Source: Macrostomum hystrix (lineage: Eukaryota > Platyhelminthes > Macrostomidae). Taken from it: DNA of 64,000 bases. A program made the position numbers and the translations under genes. The stretch is taken from the NCBI GenBank assembly GCA_950097015.1, contig CATNEN010000029.1, positions 62,001-126,000 on the forward strand. The letters are read 5' to 3'. Under the pieces are notes generated by a model. The model did no database searches and was not told the DNA's origin. It saw only the letters and a list, made by a program, of their open reading frames with translations. Below, piece by piece: positions 30,951 through 43,800 of this stretch (position 1 is its first letter; every line of letters starts with the position of its first letter).

Positions 30951-31825
30951 CTCGTGTTATGATTATCTTGCGGAGTTATTGCTGTTCCAGATCTCCAGTC
31001 GGAACAGGTATATCACATGTGTCCGGCAAGTAACCAGACCCATTGTTGCTATGGCTGAGGGCCGCAGAAGTGAATGTAACAAAAGCAACTGCCAATATAG
31101 GAATGCAATTTGCATTCAACAATCAGCCCCTATTCAACCATGTCACACGCGCGCGCGCACAACAGACCGTCTTTTTTAGGGATCGATTTCACAAAGTTTG
31201 CCTGCCTCTTCATTTGCTCTCACTGAGCGCCAGTGCACGCTCTCTCTCTCAATGTTTTCACAGCCAATAAATTATTCATTAGCCTGCGCTATTCCATACA
31301 CGACTGGGCATTGTTGGAAGAAAAAGGCATTGTGAAACAGACTAAGAAGGTAACTGAAATAATAGAATAGAAGTTAGTGGAGAGAGATACAGTATGAGCA
31401 GCTACAGTTGCTGCGCAGTGAACAAGTTTTTTGGGGATTCGTTGATTTTTTTTAAAGCTAGCATTTAACCGCCTCCGTGGCAGTAGCTAAAAAGAAGAAC
31501 TCGTTGCCTATTTCTATGGTGAATACCCTCAGGATAAGGAGAGAGAGAGTAGTATTGTGCCGTGTTATCGAGACTTGGCATGCATTTGTTTCATTGGTCC
31601 CTCCAGCTGATTGGACCAAATCGGAGCAGTCTGTCCGGCAGTTAGTTGACAGGGTTAAAATGGGAAACTCATGCCTGCAGTACAGCTCACCCCTCAGTCA
31701 CTGTCTTCTCACTGTCTCTCCGCATGCATGCATTGGCGAGCTTGTGACTGCAAATTCTCTGATTTATTCTCTTATAGCAACTTAATCGATACGATCTTTG
31801 GTTCAGCTCCGGCAATGACGACAGG
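30951..31825. other. Upstream region of the Notch-ligand gene
   Basis: No protein gene recognised. TTATTCTCTTATAG ending at 31777 is a strong acceptor-like site 48 bp before the Notch-ligand ATG and could be a cis or trans-splice site of its 5' UTR. A (CG)n run at ~31148 and a CT run at ~31240 are present. Confidence 0.4.
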
Positions 31826-34800
31826 ATGATCCACATTTGGCAGCGACAGGCGCGGTTGTCAGTGCCTACCGTTGGACTGATTATTCTGCTGTATCTAACG
31901 ACCGACAGTCAGGTGCGTCGCAAGCGGAACAGACACTGTAGGCAGAGAGAAAAACAGAACATCAGAAGGATGAACAGACACTGTTGGCAGAGAGAAACAT
32001 AGAACATCAGAAGGATGAACAGACACTGTTGGCAGAGAGAAACATAGAACATCAGAAGGATGTACAGACACTGTAGGCAGGGAGACAGACAGAACATCAG
32101 AAGGATGAACAGACACTGTTGGCAGAGAGAAACATAGAACATCAGAAGGATGAACAGACACTGTAGGCAGGGAGACAGACAGAACATCAGAAGGATGTAC
32201 AGAAACTGTAGGCAGACAGACAGACAGAACATCAGAAGGATGGACAGCCACTGCAGGCAGAGAGACAGACAGAACATGAGAAGCATGTACAGACACTGTA
32301 GGCAGACAGAAACACAGAACATGAGAAGCATGTACAGACACTGTAGGCAGACAGAAACACAGAACATGAGAAGCATGTACAGACACTGTAGGCAGACAGA
32401 AACACAGAACATCAGAAGGATGAACAGACACTGTTGGCAGAGAGAAACATAGAACATCAGAAGGATGTACAGACACTGTAGGCAGGGAGACAGACAGAAC
32501 ATCAGAAGGATGTACAGACACTGTAGGCAGACAGACAGACAGAACATCAGAAGGATGGACAGCCACTGCAGGCAGAGAGACAGACAGAACATGAGAAGCA
32601 TGTACAGACACTGTAGGCAGACAGAAACACAGAACATGAGAAGCATGTACAGACACTGTAGGCAGACAGAAACACAGAACATGAGAAGCATGTACAGACA
32701 CTGTAGACAGACAGAAACACAGAACATCAGAAGCATGTACAGACACTGTAGACAGACAGAAACACAGAACATCAGAAGGATGTACAGACACTGTAGGCAG
32801 GGAGACAGACAGAACATAAAAAGGATTTACAGACACTGTAGGCAGACAGAAACACAGAACATGAGAAGCATGTACAGACACTGTAGGCAGACAGAAACAC
32901 AGAACATGAGAAGCATGTACAGACACTGTAGGCAGACAGAAACACAGAACATCAGAAGCATGTACAGACACTGTAGACAGACAGAAACACAGAACATCAG
33001 AAGGATGTACAGACACTGTAGGCAGGGAGACAGACAGAACATAAAAAGGATTTACAGACACTGTAGGCAGGAAGACAGACAGAACATCAGAAGGATGAAC
33101 AGACACTGTTGGCAGACAGAAACACAGAACATCAGAAGGATGGACAGACACTGTAGGCAGACAGAAACACAGAACATGAGAAGCATGTACAGACACTGTA
33201 GGCAGACAGAAACACAGAACATGAGAAGCATGTACAGACACTGTAGGCAGACAGAAACACAGAACATGAGAAGCATGTACAGACACTGTAGACAGACAGA
33301 AACACAGAACATCAGAAGCATGTACAGACACTGTAGACAGACAGAAACACAGAACATCAGAAGGATGTACAGACACTGTAGGCAGGGAGACAGACAGAAC
33401 ATAAAAAGGATTTACAGACACTGTAGGCAGGAAGACAGACAGAACATCAGAAGGATGGGCAGCCACTGTAGGCAGACAGACAGACAGACAGACATTGCAG
33501 CACAAGTAACACCCAATCAACTCATGCGAAACCTTGTAAACACAGTAAGATTGTTTTCTATTTAATTTAAGCGCAAGGCAATAAAATGATCTGTCGCAGG
33601 CCGGATATTAGCTATGCTATGACATTAGCTATGCCGCCAACAGCATTTGTCCCTTTGTCTTTGTTAATTTACCTCAACTGTCAGATGCTTTGATTGTGAT
33701 AAGCCCAACCAATATTCCCACAGGGATCTTTACATGACAACCTCCCAGTCCAATCTTTCGCATCCCTCATTAGAGCTTGAGACCGACCTTGTGAGTCTAG
33801 CGTTTCAAATCCCCATTTTCCAAAATCAGAGTATCGTGCAGCCAGAGAGGGAAGTCAGTGAAGTCGCGGGTTCAGGTGGAGGTTGAGCGCTGCTCATTCT
33901 TTGAGCTGCTCAAACCAGACACGCCCGGCAGCCTCTTGGAGACGCTTTCAGCTCAACTCTGCCTGCTCAAACTCCCCTGCCTGTCTATTGCCCTGTCTCT
34001 CCCCCCAGACCGCTCTTCTCAACGGTGAATTGAGCAGTGCTCACGCGTTAGACACTTTGCCTCCCTACTTTATATAATCATCCCTTTCTATACTCTAGTC
34101 ATCTTCTCAGCCTCAGACTCAAGCTCAAGCGGTTCCAGGTGGAATTAGGATAGAAAAGGATACACATGAGTACTCTGAGTATGAGCAAGGTACGTATTGC
34201 GCAGGTTCTGATGATTAATTCAAATTATTTTCTTAGCCCCAATAGAAATTTTAGATACTAAATTCATTGACAGTAATATGTTGACTTTGACAGTTAACTT
34301 TATTTTATCATGAAATAGACGGGCGTATAATTATTACCTGACACCCGAACACACCTGACACCCGAAGACACCTGACACCCGAACACACCTGACACCCGAA
34401 CACACCTGAAACCCGAAGACACCTGACACCCGAACACACCTGACACCCGAAGACACCTGAAACCCGAAGACACCTGACACCCGAACACACCTGACACCCG
34501 AAGACACCTGAAACCCGAACACACCTGAAACCCGAAGACACCTGACACCCGAACACACCTGACACCCGAAGACACCTGACACCCGAACACACCTGACACC
34601 CGAAGACACCTGAAACCCGAAGACACCTGAAACCCGAACACACCTGAAACCCGAACACACCTAACACCCGAACACACCTGACACCCGAACACACCTGAAA
34701 CCCGAACACACCTGAAACCCGAAGACACCTGAAACCCGAACACACCTGACACCCGAACACACCTGAAACCCGAACACACCTGACACCCGAACACACCTGA

Positions 34801-37800
34801 AACCCGAACACACCTGAAACCCGAACACACCTGACACCCGAACACACCTGAAACCCGAACACACCTGAAACCCGAACACACCTGAAACCCGAACACACCT
34901 GAAACCCGAACACACCTGAAACCCGAACACACCTGACACCCGAACACACCTGAAACCCGAACACACCTGAAACCCGAACACACCTGACACCCGAATCTTC
35001 AGGCCGGCAGCAACCTAGAATTCCAGCTGAGCCTGCGAGGCTTCAGCAATCCGGCTGGCCAATTAGCCGACGGTCGCTGCTGCTCGCCCACCGGCTCTTG
35101 TCCCGGCGACTGCCGAACATTCGTCCGAGTCTGCGTCACAGTCAGGCGTGACATTCTCGTCAGCGGCGGCGGTGGCGGCGGCGGCGGCGGCGTCACAGGC
35201 GGTTTCCCGGGGCCTCGAGATGCTTGCATAATAGTGGATCACCTAACCGGAGTTCTCGGAGGAAACAATCTGACCCGGCCTCTGCAAGACCTTCGCGTCG
35301 ATCCGAAGGCGTGGGTGGTGAGTCAGCAAATTTAAATTGAAACTGCATTTAAATTGCACTGGCGTAGGTGGAAAAAACTAAAAATAGAAGATTTCCTGAT
35401 AATTGCCCATCCTTTTTTACGCATTTTCTAAAATCCGGAAACGCGACGTATTCTTACTTTTTTACGATTTTTTTCGCGATAATAGCTTTTCTGTGCCAGA
35501 AAATAGAATTTTGATTCCTACATTATTCTCTCCGTCAATCTCGTGACGACTAAATCCAAATTTGACAATAGGGACACAAGAAAAATTAGATTACCAATCC
35601 TCTTTACTTATTCTAACTACGACTATAATTTTCTACTTTTCTTTTGTTCTCCTAAAATCTATATTTGTATAGTTCTGTTTCTGCTTTATGCCCATACAAA
35701 GCCGAACGATGACTAAATACACATAGCTGCCTTGTTAATCTACCGTATATACTGACTATTGTATTGATATTTATTAGGCGCCGAAAGTTGAGAAGCACGG
35801 AATAGGAGCCCAGTAAGGTCGAGTTTCACTAGCTCTAACAGTGTCAGACTAACACCGCCTCCTCAAACTGTAGGCTGATCGCGCATTCGCAGTGGTATTC
35901 GACCTGCTGCACCTGCCCCAACCGCATCACGTGACCAACAGGACCCTGGGTGAGTGCGGCTTGAAAACACAAAACTTTCACTCTTCTGGTCTGCCTCCTT
36001 ACGCGCATCTGCTCGGTCTAAACCTTTTTTTTGTCTTTCCGTGTCTCATTAGAGAGAAAGAAGCTGATATGAGATTAAATAATGGGGATTGGAGAAGAGA
36101 CAGGAGGGATAGAGAAGAGAGAATAGAGAATAGATAAGAGAGAATAGAGAATAGATAAGAGAGAATAGAGAATAGATAAGAGAGAATAGAGAATAGATAA
36201 GATAGAATAGAGAATAGATAAGAGAGAATAGAGAATAGATAAGAGAGAATAGAGAATAGATAAGAGAGAATAGAGACTAGATAAGATAGAATAGAGAATA
36301 GATAAGAGAGAATAGAGAATAGATAAGAGAGAATAGAGAATAGATAAGAGAGAATAGAGACTAGATAAGATAGAATAGAGAATAGATAAGAGAGAATAGA
36401 GAATAGGTAAGAGAGAATAGAGAATAGAGAATAGAGAATAGGTAAGAGAGAATAGAGAATAGAGAATAGAGAATAGGTAAGAGAGAATAGAGAATATAGA
36501 ATAGATGAGAGAGAATAGAGAATAGAAAATAGATGAGAGAGAATAGAGAATAGAGAATAGATGAGAGAGAATAGATGAGAGAGAATAGAGAATAGATAAG
36601 AGAGAATAGAGAATAGATAAGAGAGAATAGAGAATAGATAAGAGAGAATAGAGAATAGATAAGAGAGAATAGAGACTAGATAAGATAGAATAGAGAATAG
36701 ATAAGAGAGAATAGAGAATAGATAAGAGAGAATAGAGAATAGATGAGAGAGAATAGAGAATAGATAAGAGAGAAGAGATAAGCGGAAATTGAGACTAGAA
36801 CAGAGATAGGAGGGAAGATAAGAGATGGGAGGGGATAGAAGAGGAGACGAGAGAATTGGTGGAAGTGTAGTTAAAAATATAATTATTTTCCCGTTTCTCA
36901 TTTTTTATTTTTTCCATAATCCCTACTACATTGTCTGTAATTCCTGATCTCTTAACCTTTGTCAGTCGTCATATGATTCCCCATATGTAAGCGGCATAAG
37001 GATTCAGTTTTAACTAGCTCGTAGCTTCTTATTTCCGCAAATGTCGCTTATTTCTGCAAGGAAACCTGCCTTTATTTTTCTGATTGAGACAGCTATAGGC
37101 TTCACAAAGCAATAATACTCGTACTAGGCAGGGAATATGCTATCCAATAGATGGATAGAGAATTGATGGAAATTTCTAGATAGAGAATTGATAGAAATAG
37201 ATGGATAGAGAATTGATAGAAATAGATGGATAGAGAATTGATAGAAATAGATGGATAGAGAATTGATAGAAATAGATGGATAGAGAATTGATGGAAATTT
37301 CTAGATAGAGAATTGATAGAAATAGATGGATAGAGAATTGATAGAAATAGATGGATAGAGAATTGATAGAAATAGATGGATAGAGAATTGATAGAAATAG
37401 ATGGATAGAGAATTGATAGAAATAGATGGATAGAGAATTGATAGAAATAGATGGATAGAGAATTAATAGAATAGATTGATAGAGAATTGATAGAAATAGA
37501 TGGATAGAGAATTGATAGAAATAGATGGATAGAGAATTGATAGAAATAGATGGATAGAGAATTGATAGAATAGATTGATAGAGAATTGATAGAAATAGAT
37601 GGATAGAGAATTGATAGAAATAGATGGATAGAGAATTTGATATAAATAGATGGATAGAGAATTGATAGAATAGATTGATAGAGAATTGATAGAAATAGAT
37701 GGATAGAGAATTGATAGAAATAGATGGATAGAGAATTGATAGAAATAGATGGATAGAGAATTGATAGAAATAGATGGATAGAGAATTGATAGAAATAGAT

Positions 37801-40800
37801 GGATAGAGAATTGATAGAAATAGATGGATAGAGAATTGATAGAAATAGATGGATAGAGAATTGATAGAAATAGATGGGTAGAGAATTGATAGAATAGATT
37901 GATAGAGAATTGATAGAAATAGATGGATAGAGAATTGATAGAAATAGATGGATAGAGAATTTGATATAAATAGATGGATAGAGAATTGATAGAATAGATT
38001 GATAGAGAATTGATAGAAATAGATGGATAGAGAATTGATAGAAATAGATGGATAGAGAATTGATAGAAATAGATGGATAGAGAATTGATAGAAATAGATG
38101 GATAGAGAATTGATAGAAATAGATGGATAGAGAATTGATAGAAATAGATGGGTAGAGAATTGATAGAAATAGATGGATAGAGAATTGATAGAAATAGATG
38201 GATAGAGAATTGATAGAAATAGATGGATAGAGAATTGATAGAAATAGATGGATAGAGAATTGATAGAAATAGATGGATAGAGAATTTGATATAAATAGAT
38301 GGATAGAGAATTGATAGAAATAGATGGATAGAGAATTGATAGAAATAATTATAGATGGATAGAGAATTGATAGAAATAGATGGATAGAGAATTGATAGAA
38401 ATAATTATAGATGGATAGAGAATTGATAGAATAGATGGATAGAGAATTGATACAAATTATCTATCAGATCTAGAAAAAGATTTTTTCGGCCATTGTTTCT
38501 CAGTTCTCGGCTCATGGCTCGGTCCATACGCACACCCTTAACCTCAAACGCCTGTCAATTACTGTCTATCAACTTGCATACATTTAGAAAGCAGGTAAGA
38601 ACCAGTTGTTTAAATTTCATGAATATCTGAGAAGAGGGCCAATCAATTGATCAATATTTCTTCTTCTGGACAGTGAGTTAAGTCACCACCTAAGACTATG
38701 ACAGAAGAACTACTGAGGAGTTAATGCTATGCGATAAAAACATTTTCAAGTCATTTCTCTTTTCCGGAAGATAAGTTTTCGCTCTCAAAGATCTCGTCAT
38801 CTCAAAAACATCCCTTATTCTCACAATGATCCCTAATTCTCACAATGATCCCTAATCTCACAACCATCCCTAATCTGACAATGATCCCTAATCTCACAAT
38901 GATCCCTAATCTCACAATGATCCCTAATCTGACAATGATCCCTAATCTCACAACCATCCCTAATCTGACAATGATCCCTAATCTCACAATGATCCCTAAT
39001 CTGACAATGATCCCTAATCTCACAATGATCCCTCATCTCACAATCATCCCTAATCTCCTAATGATTATATAACCCCTGTATATTTAGTTTATCCCTCAAT
39101 AACTAGACGCTAATCCCAATCCTTGAATCCCGCAGGCCTGCTTATCTCTCGCCGAGTGGTTAGGGAAGAAAATTACCTGCCCACCGGTAACTGGACTGTA
39201 CACAGCAGAGCTATCGGTGGCATTGGCCTGGAATTCGGCTACCGGTTCCGCTGCCGCCTCGGATTCTATGGCCACAGCTGTCAGAAGCAGTGCATGCCGC
39301 GAGATGACTTACTGGGACACTACTCATGCTCAGCAGCTGGGGAGATGCGCTGCCTGCCCGGCTACTCCGGTGACCGATGCACAACACGTAAGGGAAGAGA
39401 GCTCTAGAGATAGGGAAGAGAGATCTAGAGATAGGGAAGAGAGCTCTAGAGATAGGGAAGAGAGATCTAGAGATAGGGAAGAGAGCTCTAGTGATAGGGC
39501 AGAGAGATCTAGTGATAGGGCAGAGAGATCTAGTGATAGGGAAGAGAGATCTAGTGATAGTAGGGACAAATGTAGACGAAGGAGAGATCTAGAGATCTTA
39601 AATAGGCGAAAAAGAGAGAGAGAAGATATATCAAGGAGGAAGAGGATGCATCTAGAGAAGATTCGCTTGTAGATGACAAGTAAATAATAGCTCGTATTTA
39701 ATGTAGTTTTACTGCCTCTGCCCCGCAGCCACTTGCCAGCCAGCTTGCGTTCAGGGCACGTGCACTGGACCAAATCGCTGCAGGTGAGTTTTTTAGGGAT
39801 TTCCCATAGATATTCTCCCAGATCTCATTGGGATTTTCTGAAAGATCTTCCTCGAGATTTCGTTAGATCCCCCTTCCACCTGAGATTTCCAGTAGAAAAA
39901 TTCTAAGAGTTTTCCGAGATCCAATTTAACCTAAAATTTCCCGTCAAACTGTGTAAAACATTTTCCAAGATCCCATTCCACAAGTGACTTCCCAACGATT
40001 ATCTCCCCGACTTTGCAAAACCAATCCCAATTTTCCCATTGGGATTTGCCATAGACATTTCACGAGATCCCATTCTACCTATTGTTTCGGACAGATATTC
40101 ACCTATTTCTCCTAAAATTGCATGGATCCCATTTAAAAATTACGAGCTGTAATCCCAAAATCCCATTCCTGGAAAGAGGATGCTCCGAATAATTATTGTT
40201 CAAACCGCAGCTGTTTCACTGGCTGGCGCGGCGCCAACTGCTCAGCTTGCATCCCGATGCCGCAGTGCTCAAGTCGCGGCTACTGCAACAAACCGTTGGA
40301 GTGCCTCTGCCCGCCCGGATACGGCGGCCTGTTCTGCGATATTGGTCAGTCCTTCGACTTGCCTTTTACTTGCGAGTAAAAGGGGAAAACAGACTGCTTT
40401 GTGTCTGCGTTTGTGCAAACTTCAGTCGCCGAGAATAGGGGAAAAAGCAACTGCTCAAAGGATAGGCAAAAAACGGCAGAAAATGAGACGACCAAATGAG
40501 TGAAAGGGAAAATGAGGACAGACAAGAAATCCCTAGGCGGAGGGCAGGGCGCCGGGATAGACGGGTTGAGGTGGGCAAATCGCCTCTGATTTCTTCCCGT
40601 TCAATCCTCATTCTCATCTGCCTCTCTCCATCTCTCTACTCGGGGGTGGGGGGGGGGCATCGATTGACGCCCGCCTCCGAAATTTTACAAAGGCTCAAAA
40701 TCCTTTATCTTTCTCACCTGTCTGTCGCTTGTACTTTTCATCCTAAGATGAGATTGACTCTTTGGGACTTGTAGACTAGAGCCGGGTCTGTAATGCGATA

Positions 40801-43800
40801 TCAGGCTAGTCTTCCAACTAATGAGGTGTACATCATTTGCTTCTCTTGATCCCCTCATTCAATAGATCTGCGCTGGTGTCAACACAATCCGAATCCCTGC
40901 TTGCATGGCGGCCAGTGCAAGAATCTGGACAGGCAGGGCTACAATTACACCTGCCAGTGCCGGCCGGGCTATACCGGCTTTCACTGCGAGAGACAGCTCA
41001 CCAACTGCAGCGAGCCTTGGGGCTCCTGCCTCAATGGCGGCCTCTGCCTGACGGTGAGGCTGGGTTGTGGAGAGCGGGCGAAGGAGAGAATGCGGAGGTG
41101 TGAATTTTGGTGGCTGCGAGTGAAAGGGGGAATGCGGAGGTGTGAAGTTTGGTAGGTGCGAGTGAAAGGGGGAATGCGGAGATGTGAAGTTTGTTAGGTG
41201 CGAGTAAAAGGGGGAATGCGGAGGTGTGAAGTTTGGTAGGTGCGAGTGAAAGGGGGAATGCGGAGGTGTGAAGTTTGGTAGGTGCGAGTAAGAGGGGGAA
41301 TGCGGAGGTGTGAAGTTTGGTAGGTGCGAGTAAAAGGGGGAATGCAGAGGTGTGAAGTTTAGTGGGTGCGAGTGAAAGGGGATATGCGGAGGTGTGAAGT
41401 TTGGTAGGTGCGAGTAAAAGGGGGAATGCGGAGGTGTGAAGTTTAGTGGGTGCGAGTGAAAGGGGGAATGCGGAGGTGTGAAGTTTGGTGGTTGTGAGTG
41501 AAAAGGGGAATGCGGAGGTGTGAAGTTTGGTGGCTGCGAAAGAAAGGGGGAATGCGGAGGTGTGAAGTTTGGTGGCTGCGAGAGAAAGGGGAATGCGGAG
41601 GTGTGAAGACTGACGGTGAAGTTCAGCTCACAAATGTTATTGCTATCGCAGTCAAAAAAATGTTGCCTTTGGCTATGTTGACTCTTATTATCAATAACAT
41701 CTGTTATCTCAGCTCATCACTCAATCCACAAGTAACTCACTTGGACGCCCTAAAACCTACAAGAAAATATCATAATTAGCGAAAAACTTTTATCGCATTT
41801 TTTCAGAAAATGTTCTCAACATTCAATTGCATGTGGGGCAACGAAATATTTACAATAATTCAAGTCCTGACTCTCTCATACGGTATCATGACACTGAGTT
41901 TCGTCCTTTGACGATCAAAGTTCTCACACCCACTCAAATATTAGACCATGAATAATTTATTAGCATGCAACAAAAGAAACAGAGAAAAATCTACATTGAG
42001 ACACATTTCTGTCATTAAAGTATATTTTAAGCCTGAGTACTCACGAGTGACTCACAATTGCTTTCTGGGCTTGGATTGCGAATCAAGCTTGTTAGCTAAA
42101 TCTAATTATATAAGTTAACATATTTACTTGAAACGCACTTTAAAACAGGCCTCTAAATAGATTTGTATTTCTGTCTCCCTCCCGCTGTCTATATGGTCGT
42201 TCTCCTTTGCCCCCCGTCTGTAAATCTCATTTGCCCCCTGTCTGTAAATGTCATTTGCCCCCCTGTCTGTAAATCTCATTTGCCCCCCCCTGTCTGTAAA
42301 TCTCATTTGCCCCCTGTCTGTAAATCTCATTTGCCCCCCCACCCTGACTGTAAATCTCATTTGCCCCCCCACCCTGACTGTAAATCTCATTTGCCCCCAC
42401 CCTGACTGTAAATCTCATTTGCCCCCACCCTGTCTGTAAAACTCTTTTGCCCCCTGTCTGTAAAACTCTTTTGCTCCTGTCTGTAAAACTCTTTTGCCCC
42501 CTGTCTGTAAATCTCATTTGCTCCTGTCTGTAAATCTCATTTGCCCCCTGTCTGTAAATCTCATTTGCTCCTGTCTGTAAATCTCATTTGCCCCCTGTCT
42601 GTAAATCTCATTTGCTCCTGTCTGTAAATCTCATTTGCCCCCTGTCTGTAAATCTCATTTGCTCCTGTCTGTAAATCTCATTTGCCCCCTGTCTGTAAAT
42701 CTCATTTGCTCCTGTCTGTAAATCTCATTTGCCCCCTGTCTGTAAATCTCATTTGCTCCTGTCTGTAAATCTCATTTGCCCCCTGTCTGTAAATCTCATT
42801 TGCCCCCCTGTCTGTAAATCTCATTTGCCCCCTGTCTGTAAATCTCATTTGCCCCTGTCTGTAAAACTATATTGCTCCTGTCTGTAAAACTCTTTTGCCC
42901 CCTGTCTGTAAATCTCATTTGCTCCTGTCTGTAAATCTCATTTGCCCCCTGTCTGTAAATCTCATTTGCTCCTGTCTGTAAATCTCATTTGCCCCCTGTC
43001 TGTAAATCTCATTTGCCCCCCCTGTCTGTAAATCTCATTTGCCCCCTGTCTGTAAATCTCATTTGCCCCCCACCCTGTCTGTAAATCTCATTTGCCCCCT
43101 GTCTGTAAATCTCATTTGCCCCCACCCTGTCTGTAAAACTCTTTTCCCCCTGTCTGTAAAACTATTTTGCTCCTGTCTGTAAAACTCTTTTGCCCCCTGT
43201 CTGTAAATCTCATTTGCTCCTGTCTGTAAATCTCATTTGCCCCCTGTCTGTAAATCTCATGTGCCCCCCGTCTGTAAAATTTCATTTGCTACCTGTCTGC
43301 AAAAACTCTTTTACTCCTGTCTGTAAAACTCTTTTGCCCCCTGTCTGTAAAACTATTTTGCTCCTGTCTGTAAATCTCTTTTGCCCCCTGTCTGTAAATC
43401 TCATTTGCTCCTGTCTGTAAATCTCATTTGCCCCCTGTCTGTAAATCTCATTTGCTCCTGTCTGTAAATCTCATTTGCCCCCTGTCTGTAAATCTCATTT
43501 GCCCCCCCTGTCTGTAAATCTCATTTGCCCCCTGTCTGTAAATCTCATTTGCCCCCCACCCTGTCTGTAAATCTCATTTGCCCCCTGTCTGTAAATCTCA
43601 TTTGCCCCCACCCTGTCTGTAAAACTCTTTTCCCCCTGTCTGTAAAACTATTTTGCTCCTGTCTGTAAAACTCTTTTGCCCCCTGTCTGTAAATCTCATT
43701 TGCTCCTGTCTGTAAATCTCATTTGCCCCCTGTCTGTAAATCTCATTTGCCCCCCCTGTCTGTAAATCTCTTTTGCCCCCTGTCTGTAAATCTCATTTGC

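Noticed and set aside
33776..33832. Possible tRNA (plus strand, GTTTCAAATCCCC like a B box)
   Set aside because: No cloverleaf; A box and stems do not fit.
35893..35949. Later acceptor (TTCGCAG at 35886-35892) for Notch-ligand exon 3
   Set aside because: In phase 0 it runs into TGA; the upstream CTGTAG at 35868-35873 keeps the frame and the MNNL sequence.
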